From contig JAFXZY010000053.1 in NCBI GenBank assembly GCA_017541025.1, positions 1 to 64,000 of the forward strand: 64,000 nt of DNA, in the 5' to 3' direction. The notes under the pieces were generated by a model that saw only the letters and a program-made list of their open reading frames with translations, did no database searches and was not told the origin of the DNA. This stretch comes from Bacteroidaceae bacterium. Its GTDB lineage: Bacteria; Bacteroidota; Bacteroidia; Bacteroidales; Bacteroidaceae. The position numbers were made by a program, and so were the translations under genes. Shown here in pieces: positions 45,312 through 53,174 of this stretch (position 1 is its first letter; every line of letters begins with the position of its first letter).

Positions 45312-47162
45312 TCACAGAACCTTCCGCCACTCTCCCGACTTGGTGGGAGCAATATAGATACTTCCACTTCTGGGCTGTATGATGCGACGTCCTTGCAAAT
45401 CGTAGAAAACAGAAGGAAGTGTAGGGATTTCGCAGGTGCTGGAGATTCCTGTTTCAAAATCCTCGATAGTGAGGACTGAAGTGGATGTGTTGCTCGTATA
45501 CAAAGTAAAGACGAACTTCTGTCCATCCGATATTTTAGCCCCTCTTCTCAACTGGACGTTCCCCTTCTCTGTTGTCGTATTGGAAATGGTAAAAGTACGG
45601 TTTACCAGAGAAATGCGATAGGTGCCACGAGGTGTAAACTCACCGCCACTTCCGAATCCGTTCTGGTGAAAGAACTTGAAATTTACCATATTGGCATTCA
45701 ACTGCTTTCCCACTTCCAGGGTTATTCGATACAGATGTTCACCGATGGGAGCCATGGGAAAGGCATTCCCTTCGTCCCATTCGGTATCCTCACCCTCGGC
45801 AAACAAAGGCTTACCCACAGAGGATTTGGCTCCAATAACCCATACGCACCCTGTTCCGTCAGTTGCATCATAGGTGAGCGGCGAACCTTCCATGTTGAGA
45901 GGGACAAAGCCAAAACTGCTTGTGGAGAAGTTGGCTGTCAAACTGTATCTTCCGCTAATAGCCAAGAAACGGTAGCCTCCGTCTGATTCACGCTGAAGGA
46001 AATCGGGGTCGTAATACCAAGTATCGGAATTCATCTCATCGGCTCCTGTTGCATAATACACTTGGTCCTGCACGAAGTCGATAATGCCAGTATATTCATT
46101 GCCTCCAATTGAGTTGAGCGAGTTGTCTCCAAATTTCAGGTTATTGTATTTCGTACCCAGCAGACATTCATAAACGGTATTACGCTCGGTACCTTTGTTA
46201 TCATCGTTAGCATATTCCCAATACATTCCTCCTGCCAGTTTCTGCTTAACAATGTAGTCGCATTTTATGGTTAGAGACCGCTCGTCATCATAGCCGTAGG
46301 CAAATTTACCATTGGCATCTGTCACGTAAGGTACCTTAGCTGTATTGTCCCAGTTGTCTTTCCATTTCCCACTGGCTATACCATTCTTTATCTCTTGCAG
46401 TGATATCTGACTTCCAGAACCGCTATTACCATAGAAAGCCAAACCCATAACCAGTTTATTGGCGGGAACACCCGCATTTCTGTGTTTCTGTACAGATTCG
46501 GACTGCACCAGCCAACCGTTGCCCACCTTTCCGCCACGATAAAGGGCCGAATGATGGTTGGGAGGTCCCGACATATCGTAGGTCATAACATTTACAAAGT
46601 CGAGGTACTGAATGCAACCTTTGAAATCGTAATAACCAGGATCAGCCGACGAAGCCATCGTAAGCAGCAGTTCGTTGCCAAGCGCTTCACGGAGGTCACG
46701 CATCAACAAGTTATAGTTTTGCTTCTCACCGGAAGGCGATGTTTCGCCACTGGAGTTGTTGCCGGGAAACTCCCAGTCGATGTCTATACCGTCCAAATTA
46801 TACTTATCGCAGAAAGCACGACAGGCTTTGGCAAAGGCCTTTCGTTTGGTATCGTCCTTTGCCATTGGAGAAAAGTTACCTCTTCCCCATCCGCCAACAG
46901 AAAGCAGCACCTTCAGTTTGGGATTCCTGTTTTTCAGACGGATAATCTGCTGCATACGCGAAGTATTGTCGGCATACACACTGACACCGTCGCCTCCCAC
47001 TCCGCCAAAAGCATAGTTGATGTGAGTCATCACAAACGGATCGGGCATTACAGATGTCCAGGAGGTGACGTAGGCAACAACCTTTTTCTCTGTTCCCTGT
47101 GCCAGTATCGACAAAGGAGACACTAGCGTCAGACAAAGTAAGATAATGGATAATGGTTTCAT
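45312..47162 (-). CDS. Secreted GH18 glycoside hydrolase with sorting-like tail (616 aa)
   Basis: The signal peptide ends at SILAQG. The GH18 motif DGIDIDWE is complete, with Asp124, Asp127, Asp129 and catalytic Glu131; SVGGWGRG is the other conserved strand. The catalytic domain covers about 27-335. A C-terminal region (about 345-560) looks like a beta-sandwich of unknown type, and the last 35 residues (VFYDLQGRRI, GSIYIAP) resemble the type IX secretion tail. GH18 enzymes hydrolyse chitin or the chitobiose core of N-glycans; which is not decided by sequence. Confidence 0.88.
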   Translation of the reverse strand: MKPLSIILLCLTLVSPLSILAQGTEKKVVAYVTSWTSVMPDPFVMTHINYAFGGVGGDGVSVYADNTSRMQQIIRLKNRNPKLKVLLSVGGWGRGNFSPMAKDDTKRKAFAKACRAFCDKYNLDGIDIDWEFPGNNSSGETSPSGEKQNYNLLMRDLREALGNELLLTMASSADPGYYDFKGCIQYLDFVNVMTYDMSGPPNHHSALYRGGKVGNGWLVQSESVQKHRNAGVPANKLVMGLAFYGNSGSGSQISLQEIKNGIASGKWKDNWDNTAKVPYVTDANGKFAYGYDDERSLTIKCDYIVKQKLAGGMYWEYANDDNKGTERNTVYECLLGTKYNNLKFGDNSLNSIGGNEYTGIIDFVQDQVYYATGADEMNSDTWYYDPDFLQRESDGGYRFLAISGRYSLTANFSTSSFGFVPLNMEGSPLTYDATDGTGCVWVIGAKSSVGKPLFAEGEDTEWDEGNAFPMAPIGEHLYRITLEVGKQLNANMVNFKFFHQNGFGSGGEFTPRGTYRISLVNRTFTISNTTTEKGNVQLRRGAKISDGQKFVFTLYTSNTSTSVLTIEDFETGISSTCEIPTLPSVFYDLQGRRIIQPRSGSIYIAPTKSGEWRKVL

Positions 47163-47204
47163 GTATATTTTCTGTAGTATTGAGTTCTTCCCATTAATTA
47201 TAAT

Positions 47205-47363
47205 TCATATATTCCTCTCGTTGATATAGTTTTTGGTTATCATATCATAGTGAAGCGCTTCCAACTCTTCAAGTGTGAGGTTATTCACTGCATGTTCTAT
47301 TTTCTTTATCAGTTCCTCTCTCCGATATTCGTCAGAGGAACTATACATTTTGTTGAAATCCAT
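47205..47363 (-). CDS. Hypothetical small protein (52 aa)
   Basis: A 52-residue charged ORF (MDFNKMYSSSDEYRREELIK ... NYINERNI) with no signal peptide and predicted helices with the phrase LTLEELEALHYDMI. I do not recognise it. A consensus promoter lies at 47404-47435, 41 bases upstream, which argues that it is real. It precedes the GH18 gene by 42 bases on the same strand and could be co-transcribed with it. Confidence 0.5.
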   Translation of the reverse strand: MDFNKMYSSSDEYRREELIKKIEHAVNNLTLEELEALHYDMITKNYINERNI

Positions 47364-47403
47364 ATTATCTTATTCTACAGCTTATAAGTTGAACTTTTGC
47401 GTG

Positions 47404-47435
47404 CAAAGATATAATAATACACTGGCGTTCGCAAA
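47404..47435 (-). promoter_or_regulatory. Promoter upstream of the 52-aa gene and GH18
   Basis: TTTG (47432-47435), a 20-base spacer and TATCTTTG (47404-47411) on the minus strand. Confidence 0.65.
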
Positions 47436-47493
47436 TTCGTAAACATATTTTATTCCATATATCGTTAAACAAAGATTTATTGTCCAAGAATAC

Positions 47494-47858
47494 TTATTCC
47501 TCTATCGCATCGCTATCCAACTCAAGGTTAACAGCCACCTTGGTAATATCAATGTTCTTCCTCATGTTTTCTGCCATTTTTTGTTGAGTACTTCAACCCA
47601 CATGTTTTCAATCATAGAGGAGAGACCAAAAAGTTTACAAAGAAGTAAGTATTGTGTGATGGTTTACATGCCAAACTGAATGTTAGTTTTATTTTATATT
47701 TCTTTCGATTATTCGAGACAACAATCTTAAAGGTATGATTCTCGTTTTCACCAATCATCCTTAGTCCTGCAAATAGCTTGGGCAATACAATTCATAGTCT
47801 TACAAAAAGGAACGGTTACGGCCAGCATTCGCATAACTCTCATATACATTTTATTCAT
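47494..47858 (-). pseudogene. Possible decayed gene in three short frames
   Basis: Three consecutive short minus-strand frames (47748-47858, 36 aa; 47612-47758, 48 aa; 47494-47577, 27 aa) overlap or adjoin, as if one coding sequence had been broken by frameshifts. The middle one (MIGENENHTFKIVVSNNRKK) and the last (KNIDITKVAVNLELDSDAIE) look protein-like. No family was recognised. Coincidence is possible. Confidence 0.3.
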
Positions 47859-47870
47859 AGTGGTTAATTG

Positions 47871-47963
47871 TTAAAGGTAAGAGGTTGGTAATCTCTTATC
47901 TATAATCTTCATCTCTTTCTGCTCACGAAGAATAGCAATCAACGGTAATAAATTTTCATCCAT
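47871..47963 (-). CDS. Possible 30-aa small ORF
   Basis: The ORF MDENLLPLIAILREQKEMKI... begins 18 bases after a TATCTTTG -7 box (47982-47989). Its N-terminal half is hydrophobic and amphipathic. No homologue is known to me. It may be the N-terminus of the decayed gene downstream. Confidence 0.3.
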   Translation of the reverse strand: MDENLLPLIAILREQKEMKIIDKRLPTSYL

Positions 47964-47981
47964 ACTTTTCAATTTTGTTGA

Positions 47982-47989
47982 CAAAGATA
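47982..47989 (-). promoter_or_regulatory. -7 box before the 30-aa ORF
   Basis: TATCTTTG on the minus strand, with a TTTC motif 20 bases upstream instead of TTTG. Confidence 0.45.
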
Positions 47990-48054
47990 CGGATAAGTGA
48001 GAGATAAGTGAAATAAATTTGCAATTATTTCTTTATCCGAGTGAAAGTATCTTC

Positions 48055-48201
48055 GAGGCGTAGCCTCACCCCAACCCTCTCCGAGTGGAGAGGGAGCCTT
48101 TAACTCTTCAAACTCCTAAACTAATTTTTATCTTTTATCTCTCTATTCAAATCTCATGCCCCTAAATCCTCCCTCTCCTTGGGAGAGGGTCGGGGTGAGG
48201 C
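48055..48201. repeat. Palindromic element with 20-bp inverted ends
   Basis: GCCTCACCCCAACCCTCTCC (48063-48082) is inverted at 48182-48201 with one mismatch. The left end is preceded by TATCTTC and GAGGC-GTA-GCCTC (48055-48067), the same palindrome type as in the promoter array at 25623-25870. Internal CCCTCTCC/GGAGAGGG pairs form secondary hairpins. Confidence 0.75.
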
Positions 48202-48257
48202 TTCCTTGCCCTTTCGGGCGTAAAATAATAATGTAAGTTACAAAATGAACAAATAAG

Positions 48258-48374
48258 ATGACAACAACCGAAGATCAGATGAACATTAAGGTATATGTTT
48301 ACTATTTGCAGAAGGAGATTCGTTCCAAAAGGATACGAAACAGGAAATATCCTGACAAGCAGCATCTCTTTTAA
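48258..48374 (+). CDS. Possible 38-aa ORF or gene fragment
   Basis: A short plus-strand ORF (MTTTEDQMNIKVYVYYLQKE then a basic tail KRIRNRKYPDKQ) in an otherwise gene-poor gap. No promoter box was found upstream and no family is recognised. It may be the remnant of a DNA-binding or integrase protein, but that is a guess. The rest of 48375-48540 shows no gene. Confidence 0.2.
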   Translation: MTTTEDQMNIKVYVYYLQKEIRSKRIRNRKYPDKQHLF

Positions 48375-48546
48375 AACATCAAGACATGCTCTTTAGCATA
48401 AGAATTTTTACTGCCACGTTAGGCCGCAAAAATTCCCTAGTAGGGCAGCGAGTTTTTTATAACGTGTCAGCAAAACAGGACAACAAAGGTCGTTTAGAAA
48501 ATTATTTACATGATTAAAGTCAGACTCACCCCTAACCCCGGCCTCC

Positions 48547-48663
48547 GAATTGAGAATTGAAAATTGAGAATTGAAAATTAGTTTTTCGTTCAATAGGTAA
48601 CAACTTGTTAACTCGTCAACTATTTACCGTTTACTGTTTACTGTTTACAGTTTACAGTTTATG
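48547..48663. repeat. Two heptamer tracts
   Basis: Four to five units of GAATTGA/AAATTGA (48547-48579), then five units of GTTTACN (48629-48663). No gene is visible between them. Confidence 0.85.
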
Positions 48664-48803
48664 GTTCGCTAAATGGTAAAGGCTGTGAATAAGTGAGAGC
48701 AATAACAAGTCCGTTTGGTTTTTGCCGAACGTGAGCAGGCTAGAAACGAAGTATCAATGATTAAATGGTAAATGTGAGAGTTTTTTAGCGATAGCGGGGT
48801 TTT

Positions 48804-48928
48804 TCTTCTGTTCAGGCTGAATCTCTTAGAGATTGATGGCGTGTCAGGGTAATTTTATCTGTAAGCTTGCCTTACGAGGAAAAGAACACAGACACGACAT
48901 CAGAGACGGAGTCTCAGCCTGAGCAGAA
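48804..48928. other. 125-bp multi-arm palindromic structure downstream of ackA
   Basis: The outer stem is 48804-48819 with 48913-48928 (15 of 16 pairs). Inside are AATCTCTTAGAGATT (48819-48833), a second stem 48834-48844 with 48890-48900 (10 of 11 pairs), a hairpin GTAAG/CTTAC (48860-48874) and GAGAC-GGA-GTCTC (48902-48914). It lies 33 bases beyond the ackA stop codon and could form a cloverleaf in RNA or a cruciform in DNA. It may end the pta-ackA transcript or be a MITE-like element. Confidence 0.65.
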
Positions 48929-48960
48929 GAGTTTTTATGGGTTTTCTTTTCAACTATCTG

Positions 48961-50151
48961 TTAGCAGAGAGCTTGGGTATCGAGGGCAATCATCAGTTCC
49001 TCATCCGTTGGGATGCAGCAAACGATAACCTTACTGTCATCGGTACTGAGGATTGCCTCTGTAGCACGACATGTGCGGTTCTTCTGGTCGTCCAACTTAA
49101 CGCCCATGAACTCGAGACCCTTTGTAGCACCTTCACGCACTTCCCACTGGTTCTCGCCTGCTCCACCGGTAAAGAGGATGATATCCACACCACCCATAGC
49201 AGCAGCATACTGGCCAATGTACTTCTTGATGCGATAGGTGTACATTTCCTTAGCCAAACGAGCCTTATCGTTGCCAGCAGCAATACCGGCAAGGATGTCA
49301 CGGAAGTCACTGCTACCTTCGCTAACGCCAGCCAGACCGCTCTGCTTGTTCAGCAGGTTGCTGATGCCCTTGGTATCGAGGTTCAATTTATCCATCAGGA
49401 AGGTAACAGCACCGGCATCGATATCACCACTACGGGTTCCCATGATAAGGCCTTCCAACGGAGTAAGACCCATGGAAGTATCTACACACTTACCATCCTT
49501 TACGGCTGCTATGCTGGCTCCGTTTCCGATGTGGCAAGTGATAATTTTCTTACCCTCTGGCTTAACACCCAGGAACTCACATACACGCTGTGATACATAA
49601 CGGTGACTGGTTCCGTGAAAGCCATAACGACGAACACCATACTCCTTATACAGATGATAAGGAAGCGCATACATGTATGCATAATCGGGCATTGTCTGAT
49701 GGAAAGCAGTATCGAACACGCCTACCTGGGGAATGTTGGGAAGCAAAGCCGAAACGGCATTCACGCCCTTGATGTTGGCAGGATTGTGCAGAGGAGCCAA
49801 ATCGTTGCAGGCAGCGAAAGCCTCCATTACTTCTGGAGTCAGGCGAACGCTCTTGTTGAACTTCTCGCCTCCGTGTACCATACGATGGCCTACAGCATCC
49901 AACTCTTCAAGGTTCTTCAGCACAGCGTAATCGCCTGTTGTCAGTACCTCGAATATCCACTGAACACCTGCTGTGTGTTCAGCAATGGGACGCTCCATCT
50001 TATGCTTCTCACCATTCAGTTTTACGGTGATGAAGCTGTCAGGCAAACCGATCTTTTCTATACCACCACTTGTGATGACGCTCTTGTCATCCATGTTGTA
50101 CAATGCGTACTTTATGGAACTGCTCCCGCAGTTCAAGACTAATATCTTCAT
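48961..50151 (-). CDS. ackA: Acetate kinase
   Basis: A protein of 396 residues with the acetate-kinase signatures LVLNCGSSSIKYAL at the N-terminus and VFDTAFHQTMP, plus the phosphate-binding HIGNGASIAAVKDGKCVDTS and the GLTPLEGLIMGTRSGDID segment. It makes ATP and acetate from acetyl phosphate. It follows pta on the minus strand, the gap being filled by a palindromic element. Acetate formation fits a fermentative gut or rumen lifestyle. Confidence 0.96.
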   Translation of the reverse strand: MKILVLNCGSSSIKYALYNMDDKSVITSGGIEKIGLPDSFITVKLNGEKHKMERPIAEHTAGVQWIFEVLTTGDYAVLKNLEELDAVGHRMVHGGEKFNKSVRLTPEVMEAFAACNDLAPLHNPANIKGVNAVSALLPNIPQVGVFDTAFHQTMPDYAYMYALPYHLYKEYGVRRYGFHGTSHRYVSQRVCEFLGVKPEGKKIITCHIGNGASIAAVKDGKCVDTSMGLTPLEGLIMGTRSGDIDAGAVTFLMDKLNLDTKGISNLLNKQSGLAGVSEGSSDFRDILAGIAAGNDKARLAKEMYTYRIKKYIGQYAAAMGGVDIILFTGGAGENQWEVREGATKGLEFMGVKLDDQKNRTCRATEAILSTDDSKVIVCCIPTDEELMIALDTQALC

Positions 50152-50156
50152 ATTCG

Positions 50157-50337
50157 ACCCCTCTCCCTAACCCTCCCCCAAATGGGAGGGAACTGCAAGC
50201 AAGGGCTTGGGCAGTTTGTCGCCACTTTCCTCAACCCTCCACGATATGGAAGGAAAACGGGATAAGAGGCTATTATTAATAATAATTATCTGATCTTGCT
50301 CCCCTCCCATTTGGGGGAGGGGATGGGGGTGAGGGGC
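50157..50337. repeat. Palindromic element between pta and ackA
   Basis: Along transcription (minus) the downstream half has AACTGCCC...GCAGTTCCCTCCC, then GGGGGAGGGTTAGGGAGAGGGGTC, the same half and orientation as in the leu operon and before lpxH. The upstream half (CCCTCCCCCAAATGGGAGGGG) is a diverged variant. Confidence 0.8.
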
Positions 50338-50340
50338 CCC

Positions 50341-51351
50341 TTACTTAGCATCCATTGCCTGGCACGCTGTGATGGCAACCATCTTGTAGATATCATCTAC
50401 AGAACAACCGCGAGAGAGGTCGTTCACGGGGTGAGCAATACCCTGCAAGATGGGGCCTAAGGCATCGGCACCAGCCAGACGCTGTATCAGCTTATAACCA
50501 ATGTTTCCCACCTCCAAACTGGGAGCCACCAATACGTTGGCATGACCGGCAATTTCTGAGCCTGGCGCCTTCTTCTCTCCCACTGAGGGAACCAAAGCGG
50601 CATCGGCCTGCAATTCACCGTCCAGTTTCAAGGTAGGCTCCATCTTATGTGCAATCTTTGTTGCCTCTATAACCTTATCTACAACCTCGTGCTTAGCGCT
50701 TCCCTTGGTGCTGAAGCTTAGCATAGCCACACGCGGGTCAGCAAAACCTGCCACGCTGCGAGCTGTATGGGCTGTACAAATGGCTATCTGGGCCAACTGT
50801 GAAGCATCAGGAACAGGCGTTACGGCCACATCACCTAAGACTACTACACCATCCTCTCCATACTGAGGCTTATCGGTAATGAGCAGCATAGCACCACTTA
50901 CACAAGTAATACCAGGAGCACATTTGATAATCTGAAGGGCAGGACGCAGGGTGTCACCCGTTGTAGAGAGGGCACCGCTAATCTGACCGTCGGCATGTCC
51001 GCTCTTAATGATAAGGCAGCCAAAGTACAGAGGATCGTTCAGCACCTTGTCACGAGCTTCCTCCTTAGTCATACCTTTGCTCTTACGCAGATTATACAGC
51101 AATTCCACGTACTCATCCGTAACATCGCTTGTTGCCGGGTCGATAATCTCGGCCTTATCCAAATGGGTAAGTCCCAGTTTCTTACCCAAGGCAAAAATCT
51201 CAACGGGATTGCCAATCAGGATAATCTCTGCCAGGTCATCGGCAAGAGCCTTATCTGCGGCTGTCAATGTTCGCTCCTCCAAGCTCTCAGGCAGCACGAT
51301 ACGCTGCTTGTTGCTCTTGGCACGGGCGATGATTTTCTCCATTAATGTCAT
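50341..51351 (-). CDS. pta: Phosphate acetyltransferase
   Basis: A compact 336-residue Pta without the N-terminal regulatory domains found in E. coli. It contains RIVLPE near the N-terminus, ALSTTGDTLRPALQIIK and the C-terminal substrate region with NVLVAPSLEVGNIGYKLIQR. It converts acetyl-CoA and phosphate to acetyl phosphate for AckA. A second start at 51342 (MEKIIARAK) is equally plausible. The gene ends 4 bases after a palindromic element. Confidence 0.95.
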   Translation of the reverse strand: MTLMEKIIARAKSNKQRIVLPESLEERTLTAADKALADDLAEIILIGNPVEIFALGKKLGLTHLDKAEIIDPATSDVTDEYVELLYNLRKSKGMTKEEARDKVLNDPLYFGCLIIKSGHADGQISGALSTTGDTLRPALQIIKCAPGITCVSGAMLLITDKPQYGEDGVVVLGDVAVTPVPDASQLAQIAICTAHTARSVAGFADPRVAMLSFSTKGSAKHEVVDKVIEATKIAHKMEPTLKLDGELQADAALVPSVGEKKAPGSEIAGHANVLVAPSLEVGNIGYKLIQRLAGADALGPILQGIAHPVNDLSRGCSVDDIYKMVAITACQAMDAK

Positions 51352-51415
51352 AATACTATCTGTTTTGTGATTTACAATTTACCATTTATTTACTATTCTG
51401 CAATTTAACAATTAC

Positions 51416-51449
51416 CGTTCTCCTCCTCGGGGGAGTTAGAGAGGGGTCT
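51416..51449. repeat. Half palindromic element at the 3' end of cdaA
   Basis: Along transcription it reads AGACCCCTCTCTAACTCCCC...GAGGAGAAC, the upstream half of the element only, in the usual orientation, starting 5 bases after the cdaA stop codon. Confidence 0.75.
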
Positions 51450-51454
51450 GTCAC

Positions 51455-52234
51455 TCAGAACCTTCCTTTCATCAGTAATTTCTCCAATTCCTCAGCAGAG
51501 ATATGAGCCTTCAGCACATCGTTATAGGCTGCGCTGATACTGCCCGTCTCTTCACTTACCACAATAGCCAACGCGTCTGTCTCCTGACTGATACCCTTGG
51601 CAGCACGGTGGCGAAGACCAAACTCCTTGGGAATATCCAAGTCGTGACTGATAGGCAGAATACAGGCGGCAGCAGTAATCTTATTGTTGGAGATTATCAT
51701 GGCACCATCATGCAACGGGCTGTTCTTAAAGAAGATGTTCTCAATCAGGCGTTGACTTATCTTGGCATTTATCAACTCGCCGGTACGAACAAAATCGTTC
51801 AAAGGAAGGTTGTTCTGCAACACAATCAAGCCCCCTACCCTTTGTTTGCTCATATTCAGGCAAGCCATAACGATGGGGAAGATGGTCTCCCTCTCATGTA
51901 CGAACTCCGAGAAATCCTTCTTCCTGTCAGGACGGAAAAAATTAATAAATCTGTGAACTTTCCTTCGGGCACCCATCCGATAGAAGAAATGCCTGATTTC
52001 CTCCTGAAACAGGATAATGATGGCTATGGCACCCACACTTACCAACTGGTCAAGGATACCACCTACCAACTTCATCTCCAAAACCTTGCTGACAATAATC
52101 CAGAAACTGATAAAGATCAACACCCCGTAGAAGATATTCACTGAACGTGATTGCTTCATGACCTTATAGCAATAGTATAGGCCAATTGCCACAAGCAGGA
52201 TGTCAACCAAGTCTTTTATACCAAATTCTAACAT
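51455..52234 (-). CDS. cdaA: Diadenylate cyclase CdaA
   Basis: Three membrane helices (about 10-22, 34-50 and 60-78) precede a DisA_N domain with the catalytic motifs DGAMII (176-181) and GLRHRAA (Arg-His-Arg 208-210). It makes cyclic di-AMP from two ATP, which controls wall and osmotic balance. Its start overlaps the folP end by 7 bases, an order known from Bacteroidetes. No CdaR-like regulator is adjacent. Confidence 0.93.
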   Translation of the reverse strand: MLEFGIKDLVDILLVAIGLYYCYKVMKQSRSVNIFYGVLIFISFWIIVSKVLEMKLVGGILDQLVSVGAIAIIILFQEEIRHFFYRMGARRKVHRFINFFRPDRKKDFSEFVHERETIFPIVMACLNMSKQRVGGLIVLQNNLPLNDFVRTGELINAKISQRLIENIFFKNSPLHDGAMIISNNKITAAACILPISHDLDIPKEFGLRHRAAKGISQETDALAIVVSEETGSISAAYNDVLKAHISAEELEKLLMKGRF

Positions 52235-53076
52235 GCCAGCATCTTTTTAACTATCTGCACAACCTCAACAGCCGCCTTCACATCATGTACCCTGAGAATG
52301 CTTGCACCTTTAAGCAATGCCAAAGTATTCAGTACAGACGTTCCGTTAAGTGCTCCCTCTGGAGTACTGTCCAGCAACTTATATATCATGGATTTCCTGC
52401 TCACACCTACCAGTAGAGGTAACTCCAGCACACTCAGGTCCTGCAAGCGGTTCATCAGCTCATAGTTATGATCCATTGTCTTAGCAAAACCAAAACCGGG
52501 GTCAAGAATGATATCCTTTACACCGAGTTCATGCAATTGCTGTACTTTACTTCCGAAATACTGCAGCATCTCCGTCAGCAAATCGTCATAGTGCGGTTCC
52601 TGCTGCATGGTCTGCGGATTTCCCTTCATATGCATCAAAACATAAGGAACACCCAAGGCGGCAACCGTCTCAAACATCTGCGGATCCAACTGACCGCCGC
52701 TTATGTCGTTGATAATCTGCACACCGTATTCCTCGACACACATTCGGGCAACATCGGCCCTGAACGTATCTACACTTACTACAGCCTCGGGAGCCGTCCT
52801 GCGCAAAATCTGCAACGCACCACGCAGGCGGTCTTTCTCTTCCTCTGCAGAAATATTGTCGGCTCCAGGCCTGCTGCTATACGCACCAACATCTATTATC
52901 GATCCGCCTTCTGCCAATATAGCATTCACACGTCCGGCAATCTCTTCTTCGGTGTTCTTCCGACTTTCCGAATAAAAAGAATCTGGCGTGATGTTAAGGA
53001 TACCCATGACCTGAGGTTCACTCAAATCCATAAGTTTTCCTCCCACATTTATCGTATAAGGCAGCAGACCTCTCAT
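52228..53076 (-). CDS. folP: Dihydropteroate synthase
   Basis: A TIM-barrel enzyme with MGILNITPDSFY, DVGAYSSRPGAD, the INDISGG motif and DPGFGFAKT, all canonical for FolP. It couples pABA to the pterin diphosphate and is the sulfonamide target. The start is set at ATG 53076 (MRGLLPYT), since the longer reading frame would start at a TTG inside the -7 box. It is first in a two-gene operon with cdaA and is divergent from murF. Confidence 0.95.
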   Translation of the reverse strand: MRGLLPYTINVGGKLMDLSEPQVMGILNITPDSFYSESRKNTEEEIAGRVNAILAEGGSIIDVGAYSSRPGADNISAEEEKDRLRGALQILRRTAPEAVVSVDTFRADVARMCVEEYGVQIINDISGGQLDPQMFETVAALGVPYVLMHMKGNPQTMQQEPHYDDLLTEMLQYFGSKVQQLHELGVKDIILDPGFGFAKTMDHNYELMNRLQDLSVLELPLLVGVSRKSMIYKLLDSTPEGALNGTSVLNTLALLKGASILRVHDVKAAVEVVQIVKKMLAC

Positions 53077-53093
53077 ATATTTTTTGGTAATTT

Positions 53094-53149
53094 GGCACAA
53101 AGTTATACATTATTTATAAATTATCGGAAAAATGAGTTAACTTTGTGCC
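53094..53149. promoter_or_regulatory. Divergent promoters of folP and murF arranged as an inverted repeat
   Basis: GGCACAAAGTTA (53094-53105) is inverted exactly as TAACTTTGTGCC (53138-53149). Each arm holds the -7 box TAACTTTG of one direction, so the two start regions are mirror images about 32 bases apart. Confidence 0.75.
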
Positions 53150-53174
53150 ATAAAATGTAAAAAAAACAATTAAT

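Noticed and set aside
46482..47126. 214-aa plus-strand ORF antisense to GH18
   Set aside because: It mirrors a GH18 domain with intact catalytic motif; no independent evidence.
48804..48928. Cloverleaf as a tRNA gene
   Set aside because: No anticodon-loop, T-loop or CCA-end consensus and the stem lengths are wrong.
47364..48960. Search for a large gene in the 1.6-kb gap before ackA
   Set aside because: Only short, broken or repeat-derived frames were found; no complete gene could be supported.
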